Origin: Chrysogorgia sp. JL179-B06 | Taxonomy: Eukaryota; Cnidaria; Anthozoa; Scleralcyonacea; Chrysogorgiidae | Direction: 5' to 3' | Length of the DNA stretch: 64,000 nucleotides | Assembly (NCBI GenBank): GCA_035772405.1 | Contig: JAYKKM010000415.1 | Span: 567,001 to 631,000, forward strand | Part shown: in pieces, positions 13,401-26,100 of the stretch | Numbering within the stretch: the first letter of the stretch is position 1 | How the letters are laid out: each line of letters starts with the position of its first letter | Translations under genes and position numbers: made by a program | Notes under the pieces: model-generated | The model's database searches: none | Told to the model about the DNA's origin: nothing | The model's input: only the letters and a program-made list of their open reading frames with translations

Positions 13401-16400
13401 CGTTGCCAGGGGGGAGACTTAGAAGGGACCAGTCCCACTTATCTTAGAAGTTAAGATCCCAAGAGCTCACATCACAAATTGATAGACATTTCACAAGAGC
13501 AATAACAACTGTGTTTTTTCCAATTCTTTTTTGCTCTAAGCGTTTAATAAAATATCTGCTTAATAATTATGTCATCACTTAAAAAACATCCGTGACGTCA
13601 TCACTAAAAATATATGACGTCATCACTAAAACATCCGTGACGTCATCACTCAAAAATCTGTGACGTCATCACTCTGTCCCCTCCACTTTTCCGACTCTGG
13701 ACAAACGTAATTTTTGTTTTATTTTAGCCTGAAACTATGCCAGTTCTAGCGACGTTTCTAAGAAAGAATCACAGAGCCTTGAAATTGGCTACACTCAATG
13801 CTCTGGATGTCCTAATTACCAATTATGGTAAGATATCTCACTGGTCATCAGAAGGTTACAGGTTGTACACATATGTAACCTTCATTCATCATCTTAGTCC
13901 ATGTAGCTCAATGGTTATCAGAAGGTTACAGGATGTACACATATGTAACCTTTATTCATCATCGTAGTTCATGTAGTTCAATGGTTATCACTACAACATT
14001 TAAATGTGCACATTTAAATCTATATTTTCACAAATCTATCATAAACCAAACCTAATTTGTGGTATTTAATACATATTGTTTTGCCTTTCACAGGGTCCAA
14101 CATTGATTCCGAAGACATAGATGGTGTTCTTGCAGAAGTTCCACCTTTAGTGAACGAAAGCGATCTTCATATATCTCAGGTAACCTTTCTTGCAACCTGT
14201 TACATCGACGTTTTCTTTTTACCTGCCTACAACCTTCGCTAATTCATTGCCTCATGTCTTTAGCGTGCCCTTGTCTTGCTTACGTCTGTGGCGAAACTAC
14301 ACCGACAAAACTTAGGCCAGGTAAACTATAAATCATCTTTCCTGCCCTCGTGTTCTCCACGTGAACATACCTTGACCTCTTTTCTATTTTTTTTCCATCC
14401 TTCTCAGGTTCATCACAGTATATTACCAAGTGTCGTAAACCTAGTTCGGTCGCCACTTTTGCAAGGTAAAGAGGGCGGATTAAAGAAATTTAGAATACTC
14501 CTGTACTGCTTCTATTCCTTCTAGTTCTGAGTTTTTCTTAATTCCTTGGGTCGGTATAGTGGATATTCCTGTTTCTGTTATTGATGTTCTGTATTTCTTA
14601 CCCAAAATGCAAGTTGTCTAATAACCCAAGACCAAGTGCTAAGATACTACAATGCCCATCAGTAGTGTAGCACCATGCCCGTGTATATATATACAGTCAA
14701 TGCATCATATAAACAATGGGCTATACCACTAATGGGTGTGTAGTTTTACCACTAATGGGTGTATAGTTTTACCACAAGAAATATGTTTGTTTTTAGTCAG
14801 TTTTTAATGGTTAATATATCTGCACAAGTCCACCAATTTATGTGTAAAGTAATGATTTTCCTTCACCTGAAATCATTATAGCAATCACTTCCAACGACCG
14901 AATGTAAATACCAAATATTAATTATTTCCAGTTTTACTACTGTACATCTGTGCCACGATAATAAATACGGGCCCATCCCAAACGTGTACGCATTGCGTAC
15001 CTATTTTTGTGTTTTCCTAACAGTTAAGGGTCGGTATAGTGGATATTCCTTCTCGAAGAATTTCTCTCAGACTCTCACTGATCCTTAGCCTTCCTCTCAA
15101 TACTCCCCCCTAGCCTTCCTACCTCTTATTACTCCCTTCATTCTTGCAGCTCTTTCTCATACTCTTGCAGTTCTTTCTCATACATAAATGGTAAACAAAA
15201 CATATTTGTTTTACAGGCGGTGCATTAACTGCAATGCTGAACTTTTTGACGGAAATTGTGAATGCAGGAGTCTCTCACGTCGGCTTTAATGAGCTTTTTC
15301 ATGTAAGTTAGATTTTAAAGTAGTTTCGTTCCTTAATTTTGATAAGTTTATAAGAAAGGCATTACAGGTAACATAAACTCACTTATTTGAAAGAACTATT
15401 GAACAATTGCCATATCTCACTTCGTTCTTGAGATATTCAGATTTGTTTGGGGTCTGTACCCGTACAAGTATTTGCCTGAGGTTTTCGTACAGACCGAGCG
15501 ACGAAGAAGCGAGATTTGTGTACAAAAACCGAAAGCTAATACTTTCCAGTACAGACCGAACAAACGAGCTTAATAAAGTATTTATTATATGACTTTTGGT
15601 TAATTTTCTTCTCTGTTTTAACGCTGTTTTCGTCGTCAACTTCTTCCTATGCTGCCGTTTACCTTACCTCTTCACTAGTATATTTCGCTTCGTTTCATTT
15701 TACATCAATTAGGCATTAATTTTCCGTGCTTTTAGATGATTGACTTTAAAGTGCCCCTAACCTAAAAAAATTGTATTGTCTTATTTGGAAGAACTTTTAA
15801 AATGATAAAGTAACTTATTTTGAAGATTTTCGTTTCTTCGCTTTCTTTTTGAGATATATCAGTTTGTTTGATATGCAAATATCCGGAATTTACGTCACAC
15901 ATGCATAATGACTTATTGGGGAAATGTGTGTATCTCTTTCATTCCGGAACGAAATCCTTTAAAATTGAGAAGTTTGGTGTTGTGGGAGAAACATGCAAAC
16001 GTGTTATTCACACTTTAGTGTTTTCATTTCATGACAGGCAAAGATATTTAACATTCTCTGATAAGTCATTATGCATGTGTGACGTAAATTCCAGACATTT
16101 GCATATCAAACAAACTGATATATCTCAAAAAGAAAGCGAAGAAACTTAATCTTCAAAAGAAGTTACTTTATCATTTTAAAAGTTCTTCCAAATAAGACAA
16201 TAAAAAATGTTGAGGTTAGGGGCACTTTAAATAAAAGCAATAATGATGTTCCAGCACATTTTATTGCTCAGTATTTTCAACGAAGATGCCTCGTTCTCTT
16301 TTATTTCTATTCAAATCAACTCAGAAATGTTCGCGCCAAAACTTCCGGAAAAAGCGTATTGCCCTCGCGGCCTATAGACTGGCAGAGCAATACGCTTTTT

Positions 16401-17115
16401 CCGGACCCTAATCAGCTTGTGCTATTTGGCGTACAGACTTTTGAAAACGACAATGTTTGATGAAACGTGGATCAGATAGTCGAAGAATTGTTTGGGGATG
16501 TGAACGTGACTGATTTTAAAATATAATTTTACTCAATTCCGTCTTGTGAATCGAGGTTGTATTCATTTTATAGATGATGGTTATACCGATATATAACAAC
16601 GGACAAGATTCTCCCGTACACAAACAGGTAAACTTCTCCCCCTGTAAGTTTTTGTTATTATGACGTAGTCTATGTACAATTGTCTGGTACACGAAGATGT
16701 TGTATTCTGCGATAACTTTGCTCAGTGTTTGACTTCATTATTTAGGCTTTACATTCAATAGCAAAATGCGTCTCTGCTCTAACAGTCGCCTGTCCTGATG
16801 AAGGCAGTGGGGTGGTCAATCGGTTTGTACAGGACATTAAAGTAAGTGCAGTTCTTGTTCTTGTTCACCGTCTAATTAATTGACAAAATATGAGTTTATA
16901 ATATTTAATGTTTCACCTTAAACTGGCATAAAGATACAATTTAAAGAGCAACTCAAACCTAAACCGATTTATGTCTTTCTCCATGTATTAAAGCACGTAG
17001 AATCCGAATATGATTATTAAAGATTTATATTAAAATATATTTTTGTTGATTTGGGGATATTTTTTGAATGATTCACGAAAAACCCGAGTGTTAGAGTTGT
17101 TAGAGTTGTTGCTGC

Positions 17116-17198
<83 letters not shown>

Positions 17199-20100
17199 AT
17201 ATCAGTGGTTGGTGTTCTTAATTGTTTCCTAAACTTAATAAACCACTCGCCTTCTTTAGAGCAACAAATGTACGGATTCTGTTCGGCTATTCTCGCTTTT
17301 GGCCCTCGGTGAAGTTGGAAGACACGTGTAAGTTGCTGCTGAATGGTCAATAGTAGTTCCAGGCCTCTCCTCCGCAGAGGTTTCTCTCAGAAACCGCTGA
17401 GTATATGTTTACGGGCGGAGGTATTTTTTACTTCTGTCCACAAACATGTACTCAGCGGTTCCTCGCGGAAACCTCTGCGCAAGAGAGCCGTGATGTAATA
17501 TTTAAAGGCCGAGAAAGGACTAGATCGGGTTTTCAAGTACGAGGACTGGAACAAATACCCGGTCTAGTCCGATTTCGAGGCCTTTGAATGACTTCTCAAA
17601 ATCAATTAGTGTAATCCCTAAGTAGATTATTAATGATAAATGTAATCCCTATTAGTTCTTGACGTCATATTCGCAGCACCGGACTGGAAAAATATTTCTA
17701 GTCCTCTGCCCAGTACTTTACTGGCATTTCTAGTGTCATCACGTGGTTCAATTTAGAAGATCTGATTGAATAATGTGCTCATGAATTATTAATGAGTTTG
17801 AGAACTCTAAGTAAAGACTCGGACTCGGAAGTAGCTCGTGTACGTTATATAGTTTTACTATCTTTCGCTGAGCTTTTAAGATGCTAAAATTAATCAGTTG
17901 TCGAATGTTTTTCCGTGATTTAGAACACAAATTACGGCTCTATAGCAGTAAACTATATAGCGCAGGTCCCATTATAGGTGGTCCTGAAATTTTTTCACAG
18001 GTGGTCCCACAGTTGTACACACATGATATTACGAGTAATCATTACCATTGTGATTACATTTAATTACTGAAATAATACAATGATTGCCTCGGTTTCTTTT
18101 GTTCTCACCGGGCGATTTAATCTCTAATTCGCCCTCTAACCGGGCAAATTTCTAATTTTCCCCGCATTAACATGCACGAGTATTGAGAAAACATCCAAAC
18201 AATACTCTTTTACACAACAAAGAAATTCATTAAGTAATCATGACAATTACAACAATCATGCAAACATATTCACTTTTACATTTTCACTCAACATTAAATG
18301 TTTCACGTCAACACTTCTTACAGTGCATTACAAATTTATTTACTTCGTCAATCATGGTATTACAAACTAATAGCATGACAAAATTAGTGATTAAATATCC
18401 CTCAAACCTCGGGAGGATTTGTGGAACTCCTTCGTGTTTCGCCCTTGGGACTTCCACAAATCCTCTCTCGGCTTTCGGGGCATTTAATCACTAATTTCCC
18501 TCATGTCATGGTATAATAGACTCTCAACTACGACTCTTAACGCACAGAAAATAGGCCATACAAGGATGCTGATGTTGTGTTTTTCTAGAGACTTGAGTGA
18601 GCAAAACGACCTAGAAGGGGCCATCCTGGAATGTTTTTTGTCTTCTTCCAACGAAGTAAAGTCTGCCGCGTCATTTGCTTTAGGTATGCTTTAAAAACCA
18701 TAGACAACACAAATAACTTTTTATTTAATAAATGCCACGGTCAGGCGCGTAGCTAAACAAGCAGGGCAAGTTTTATTTTTGGGGGGAAAGTGCGGAAGTA
18801 AATAATGTGTATATTAAGGTGGCTCAGTAGTCTAAATCATGAAAAATTTGCATTTTTCCTCATAAAATGTTTTGTAATGCAGATGTGAGCTTTATTTTGG
18901 TTCATTACATAGCTCAGCGGTGGTCTTGATTATTGAAACGTTTCACACTTGTAGCATTTGTATATCTAGAGAAATTGTTTATAAGCGGCAAATTTTATGC
19001 AAATTAGTTTTCTGGATTTGTTGGAAACACAATTTCTCCACTCAGGTAAACTTTGAGGGTATAAAACCTTTCAATAAACGAGACCACTACTGGAGCTATG
19101 CAATAAACCACGATGAAGCTCAGATCTGTATTACAAATTTTTTATGCGGAAAAATGCAATTTCTCATGATTTAGACTATCGAGCCACCTTAATGCACTGG
19201 CAAAGCAAGTTCGACGTGTTGCAATGTTCAAAATTGAAATCTGGGTACGTACTTCATTAATTCATGTTATGGGATATAATGAATTGGGGGCTTAGTGAAT
19301 AGGGGTTTAACGTTACAGGGATAGCGCTAGGATTGTGCGGATCAACTATATCTCATAAGAAAAAGTACTTACCGAGATCTGAGCCTAGTTTTGATTACAA
19401 TAAAGACTACTTTTAAAATCTCTCATTGGGGTGGGGGGAGAGAATGAATTTGTAGCTACGTTCCTGGCCACGGTCCATCGGAGGGTTTGATATTTTGGCT
19501 CTTGGTGTGAACTTGGTATTTGTTTATCGTATTTCTTAAACGAACAAAAATATATGTTGGACCTTTTGCCATAGATATCAGTATGTGTGATCTGTTTTAT
19601 ATTGTTCAATTTTAAGGTAATATCGCATCTGGTAATCTTGAAAAATATATGCCGTTCCTCCTGAAAGAGATCGAAGTCTCTCCAAAAAAACAATACCTTT
19701 TATTGCATTCCTTGAAAGAGGTAAAATGTTTTAAAGTCCGTCGCTCAATTTGCCTTAGTTGCCACGTTTATTGCGATGTTTAATAGAAAAAACAATATAC
19801 CTGTTTTTCTTGCTTGTCATTGTCGGTTTCCAGGTTATAACGTGTCAATCCAATAGCAAGGAAGCAGTCCAAGCATTGAAACCTTTTATCAACTCGATTT
19901 GGTGAGTGGATAACCCCGTTAATTGGGAGATGCAATTTGCGTTATTTGCAATATCTAAGTAGGATATCCTTATCCTTATCCCATCTTATTCAATATCCTC
20001 ATCCTATCCTCATCCTTAACCTTATCCCATCTTCCATATCCTCATCCTACCTCATCCTTAACCTTATCCCATCTTCTTCCATATCCTCATCCTATCCTCA

Positions 20101-23100
20101 TCCTTAACCTTATCCCATCTTATTCAATATCCTCATCCTATCCTCATCCTTAACCTTATCCCATCTTCTTCCATATCCTCATCCTACCTCATCCTTAACC
20201 TTATCCCATCTTCTTCCATATCCTCATCCTATCCTCATCCTTAACCTTATCCCATCTTATTCAATATCCTCATCCTTAACCTTATCCCATCTTCTTCCAT
20301 ATCCTCATCCTATCCTCATCCTTAACCTCATCCCATCTTCTTCCATATCCTCATCCTATCCTCGTCCTTAACCTTATCCCATCTTATTCAATATCCTCAT
20401 CCTATCCTCATCCTTAACCTTATCCCATCTTCTTCCATATCCTCATCCTACCTCATCCTTAACCTTATCCCATCTTCTTCCATATCCTCATCCTATCCTC
20501 ATCCTTAACCTTATCCCATCTTATTCAATATCCTCATCCTATCCTCATCCTTAACCTTATCCCATCTTCTTCCATATCCTCATCCTATCCTCATCCTTAA
20601 CCTCATCCCATCTTCTTCCATATCCTCATCCTATCCTCGTCCTTAACCTTATCCCATCTTATTCAATATCCTCATCCTATCCTCATCCTTAACCTTATCC
20701 CATCTTCTTCCATATCCTCATCCTACCTCATCCTTAATCTTATCACATCTTCCATATCCTCATCATCCTATCCTCACCCTTAACCTTATCCCTCTTCTTC
20801 CATATCCTCCTCCTCATCATCCTTAATCTTATCCCATCTTCCATATCCTCATCATCCTATCCTCATCCTTAGCCTTATCCCATCTTCTTCCATATCCTCC
20901 TCATCATCCTATCCTCACCCTTAACCTTATCCCGTCTTCTTCCATATCCTCCTCCTCATCATCCTTAATCTTATCCCGTCTTCTTCCATATCCTCATCCT
21001 ATCCTCATCCTTAGCCTTATCCCATCTTCTTCCATATCCTCCTCATCATCCTATCCTCACCCTTAACCTTATCCCGTCTTCTTCCATATCCTCCTCCTCA
21101 TCATCCTTAATCTTATCCCGTCTTCTTCCATATCCTCATCCTACCTCATCCTTAATCTTATCACATCTTCCATATCCTCATCATCCTATCCTCACCCTTA
21201 ACCTTATCCCATCTTCCATATCCTCCTCCTCATCATCCTTAACCTTATCCCATCTTCTTCCATATCCTCCTCCTCATCATCCTTAATCTTATCCCATCTT
21301 CTTCCATATCCTCCTCATCATCCTATCCTCACCCTTAACCTTATCCCATCTTCTTCCATATCCTCCTCCTCATCATCCTTAATCTTATCCCATCTTCTTC
21401 CATATCCTCCTCATCATCCTATCCTCATCCTTAACCTTATCCCATCTTCTTCCATATCCTCCTCCTCATCATCCTTAATCTTATCCCATCTTCTTCCATA
21501 TCCTCCTCATCATCCTATCCTCACCCTTAACCTTATCCCATCTTCTTCCATATCCTCCTCCTCATCATCCTTAACCTTATCCCATCTTCTTCCATATCCT
21601 CCTCCTCATCATCCTTAATCTTATCCCGTCTTCTTCCATATCCTCATCCTACCTCATCCTTAATCTTATCACATCTTCCATATCCTCATCATCCTATCCT
21701 CACCCTTAACCTTATCCCATCTTCTTCCATATCCTCCTCCTCATCATCCTTAATCTTATCCCATCTTCCATATCCTCCTCATCATCCTCATCCTTAGATG
21801 TATATCTAAGTAGGATAGATAGATTGCAAAGGAGAGCCCTTAAATTCGGTTATATTGAGAGTTGTTGCTATTGAAAAAGACATGAAATTATGGAATAAGC
21901 TGTTATAAATATCCCCACACATCCTCGGCTCTACATGAACTTCTTTCACCACGTCAGAGTAGAACATTGCTTACGACATCACATCCTTTTCAACTTCCAT
22001 GTGTAAAACTGAAAGGTTTAAGCAATGTTTTGTAAATAGATGTCTATATAATTTAAATAATTCTAAATATGATTAGTATAGTTTGTAGTTAGATATTATA
22101 ATACGTAAATAATTTCTGGTTTATAATGTTGTAAACTTTGACGTTTGTTTAAAGTATTTAATAAAAACGACTATTATATATTATTATATACATGTGAGAA
22201 AGGGTTTCAAATACGGTAGCTTAATTTTTCTTGGCCTCATGCCCTTTGTTTGATTATAACTTATACTTCAACTTTGTATTCCTTTGATTATGGTTTTCAG
22301 GACAGTTCTTTTCAATCATTGTGAAAGTAAAGAAGAAGGGACGAGAAATGTAGTTGCGGAGTGTTTAGGAAAGTTGACACTGATTGATCCAACAACACTA
22401 CTTGGACAACTACAGGTAATCTCATAGTATGAGAAGCGTGATGGAATAAAACTCTAGCTGGAATTATAAGAATTGCAGGGTAAAAATATTCCTATCACAG
22501 TGGAAAGGTCATCACATAGCCAGTTGAAGGTCATTTGTGATTGGCTGCTTATTATTCGTGAATTAGATTGGGTAAAAAATTATAGTAGTTTTGTTGGCTC
22601 CGTTATTAGAGTGGCTGTCTCCCGCTACTGAGATCAAGAGATTGAATCCTGTATTCATTTACTTGATACGTGGGTGTATAATTCGTCAATTTTCTGCCGA
22701 AAGTAATGTGTTTTCTCCGGGTACTCTGGTTTCCTCCAACAAGAAAAGTTGACAGGGTGGGCAAACCCATAATACTTTTCAAGTTTTCACGTATTTTCAT
22801 CGCAGTAGCACAGTACTTCTGGAAAATTGTTGATTAGAAGTGAGCTGAAAAATATGTAGTTATATGCATCAATTTCTCTTTCTTTTTAAGTCGTATTTGT
22901 CTTCCCCATCCCCCCACTCCAGGAGCACGGTCGTGACGGCAATCAAATTCACCATATCTGATCACGTAAGTGATGTCATTCTTCCTGTTGTCTTAGCAAC
23001 CTTGCCACCCCGTATTTTCTCGGTGCATTGAAAGGATCTTTTCTGATCATAATTTGCCGTTTTTTCTCCCCTTTAAGCCGCAACCCATAGATCCTCTCTT

Positions 23101-26100
23101 GAAGAATTGCATCGGAGACTTCCTCAAGACAGTTCAAGACGACGACCTGGTAGGAATCGTCGAAAACGTTTTTTCCGATGTGAGGTGTATTTGTTTGTGA
23201 GAAATCTGCAATACAGTAAACACCCGCGTATAAGAACCGGTGAATTAAGAACCTTTAGGCTAAAATTTGCCTTTTAGACCCCGTTGAATATCCTGAATAC
23301 ATGTGTGTTATATTTCCAGTCCTGTAGGAGTATAAAGGGTTAAAATGTTTCATTATCCAGCATAAAATAACATTGTCATTGTATAATAACATTGTCATGG
23401 GCCACACCCATTTTGAGCTAGTTGTTGGACCAACAGCAAGCACCCTTTCCTCGAGAAAAATAAGAACCTATTTAAGAACCTAATAGCCTAAAATACCAGT
23501 AAATACCACTTATATAAGAACCTTTTTAGGCTAACTTGAAAAATGGTGGTTCTTATACGCGGGTGTTTACTGTAAGACCAAGTGTAATTAAAATAATGAA
23601 ATTGACCGAGTGTGAGATCTGTAGTAGTGAAATATCGGATGGATGTTTTCAAGTACGAACTGAGATGAGCGAGGAACGATGAGCAAGTCGAGAATTGTGA
23701 AATAACGGTCACATTTCCTTGAATTTAGAATGTCCGTCGCGTTGCCCTGGTAACATTCAACTCAGCGGCACATAATAAACCATCTCTGATAAGGGACCTG
23801 CTTGACTCTATTCTTCCTCAGTTGTACAGCGAGACCAAAGTGCGGGTAAGTAGTTGATGAATTTACGCAAGCTTGTGTTCGGAATAGAATTAACACGATC
23901 TTGAAAGGATTCAGCTTCGTTCGCACGCTGCAGTGAATCGGACCACGTGACACGATTGAGAATGGCGCGTTAGCATGATGACGTCATTTTTCTGTTTTCA
24001 CCACCTAGCCTCGCTTTGGCGTTATATTTCCTCATTACGCAAAAGCGAAGAGGTGGTTAGCGGCGGAATTAAAATAGTTCGCCGTCGCTTAGTAAAAGTG
24101 CCATTGCACAGAAATTTGGTCACATTTATGATGTAGTTTGCGTAATACACTAGTTTAGTTTATTAGATTTATCACTCTTAGGTGAACGGAATACCCAAAC
24201 AGGCTAGAAGCCCAATTGATAGGGGTTCCGAGGGCCTACGATTTAAGGTCGTTATCCGAGAAGACCCGAAAGTCTTACCATTTGCTGGTGTTGTTGCAAA
24301 GGTTTCACTTTCTCCTCGATTATTTTTAAGACCTGACTGTGTCTCCCAGCTCGTAGACATGTGTGGTAACCACTAGACCACAACAGCTGGTGAAACCTAA
24401 CGCTGACTCGGTGTGTAATTTTCGCGCCTTTTTGGTTCTTTATTGTGTGTGTATGAAGATATTTTTATACGTATTATTTACGATAGAGACTTTTGTTTCA
24501 TCGTTTACGTTACTTGTTTGTCGAAAAGTATTTAATATTCAATCAAAATAGATAATGTTGTCCATTTGTATACCCACTAGTGTTTAGTAGGTTCTCGTTT
24601 TGATTCCCAACTCTGGACTTTTCTGAGTACTGTTTTTGCTAACTAGTTTATTTCATTGATCTAGAAACAGCTCATCCGTGAGGTTGAAATGGGTCCTTTT
24701 AAACACACAGTTGATGATGGACTCGATATACGAAAAGTACGTTACGCAAATAATATGTTTCCAAAGCGTTTTTATGTAGGCAAGCATGATGTTATTTACC
24801 CAGAGAGTCTGTATAGAAAATATATTTGCACCAGGACTCAGAAATGGCCCGAGGCTGTAGGTCGATGGTACGTTTGTGAGGCCGAGGGCAAATATGTTTC
24901 TACACGGAGCGTAGAATTCAAAACATAGATAGACTTTATGTTTACTCTACGTCACGCTGTTATTGGTCAGTTTGCTGGTCGTCTCGATCAAGCTACGGGG
25001 ACTATTTTATAAAAAATAATAGAATAGGTTTGCCTGGTTCTCTATAACGTGATCGAAACCCTCGTGAAGTAATAAAAACACTCGAGAAGTTGGGAAAGAA
25101 CTCGCCTCGGAGGCTCGTGCTTCTCGCTACACTTCTCTCGTGTTTTTATTACGTCACTCTGGTTTCGATAACGTTATAGAGACCCGGGCAAACGTATTCT
25201 ATTATTTAAATATATCTACTTTTAATAACCTTCGCTCTGTCATGTGAGTTCGAGTAACTAAATAGTTAGAGTGCCTTACCGGCGAACAGAGGGTAGGGGT
25301 TCGACTGCCTTGAGAACATTTTCTGAGTAATCTCTAGCTTGATAATCTTTATCATGCATAAGTCTAAAATATTTCTATTGCTTCGTTCTTTTAGGCCGCT
25401 TTTGAATGTATGTATACGTTACTGGAAACCTGCTTAGACAAATTGGACATCTTTGAATTTTTAACTCATGTCGAAGATGGTCTAAAAGATCACTACGATA
25501 TCAAGGTTAGAACTTTTCTATTGTTTATCAACACTTATTAAATGTCCATCGCTTGATCTTCTTCATCAATTATGGATTAGTTTTGTAATGAATTTCCTTT
25601 AGACCTTTAAGTAGAATATGTTTTCTAACGTAATTCTCATATAGTAGTAATATTTTGTTTTCTTTCGGGATTTTTCCCATCATGTTACAGATGTTGACCT
25701 ATTTGATGTTGGTCAGACTGGCTAATCTCTGTCCCAACGCCGTTCTTCAACGTAAGTTATTGGTGAGGAGGGGGTGAAGAAAGGATGAGATGGGAGGTGA
25801 GGGTGAGTGGGTTAGGAGGAGGGTGAAGAGGAGAATGAGGAGGAAGGTGAGGAGGAGGATGTGTGGGGGAGGAGAGGATAATTGGGGAGGAAGAGGAGGA
25901 GAGTGAGGAGAAAGGTGAGGTAAGGATAAGGAGGATGATGAGGAGGAACGTGAGGAGGATGTGGGGAAGGGAGAGGATAAGTGGGGAGGACGAGGAGGAG
26001 GGTGAAGAGAAGGATGAGGAAGAAGGTGAGGAGGATGTGGGGAATGGAGAGGATAATGGGGAGTACGAGGAGGAGAAAGGTGAGGTAAGGATAAGGAGGT

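Noticed and set aside
16795..16820. CTGATGA in CAND1 exon 27 as a hammerhead core
   Set aside because: No adjacent stem II, GAAA or cleavage triplet; it encodes CPDEGSG of CAND1.
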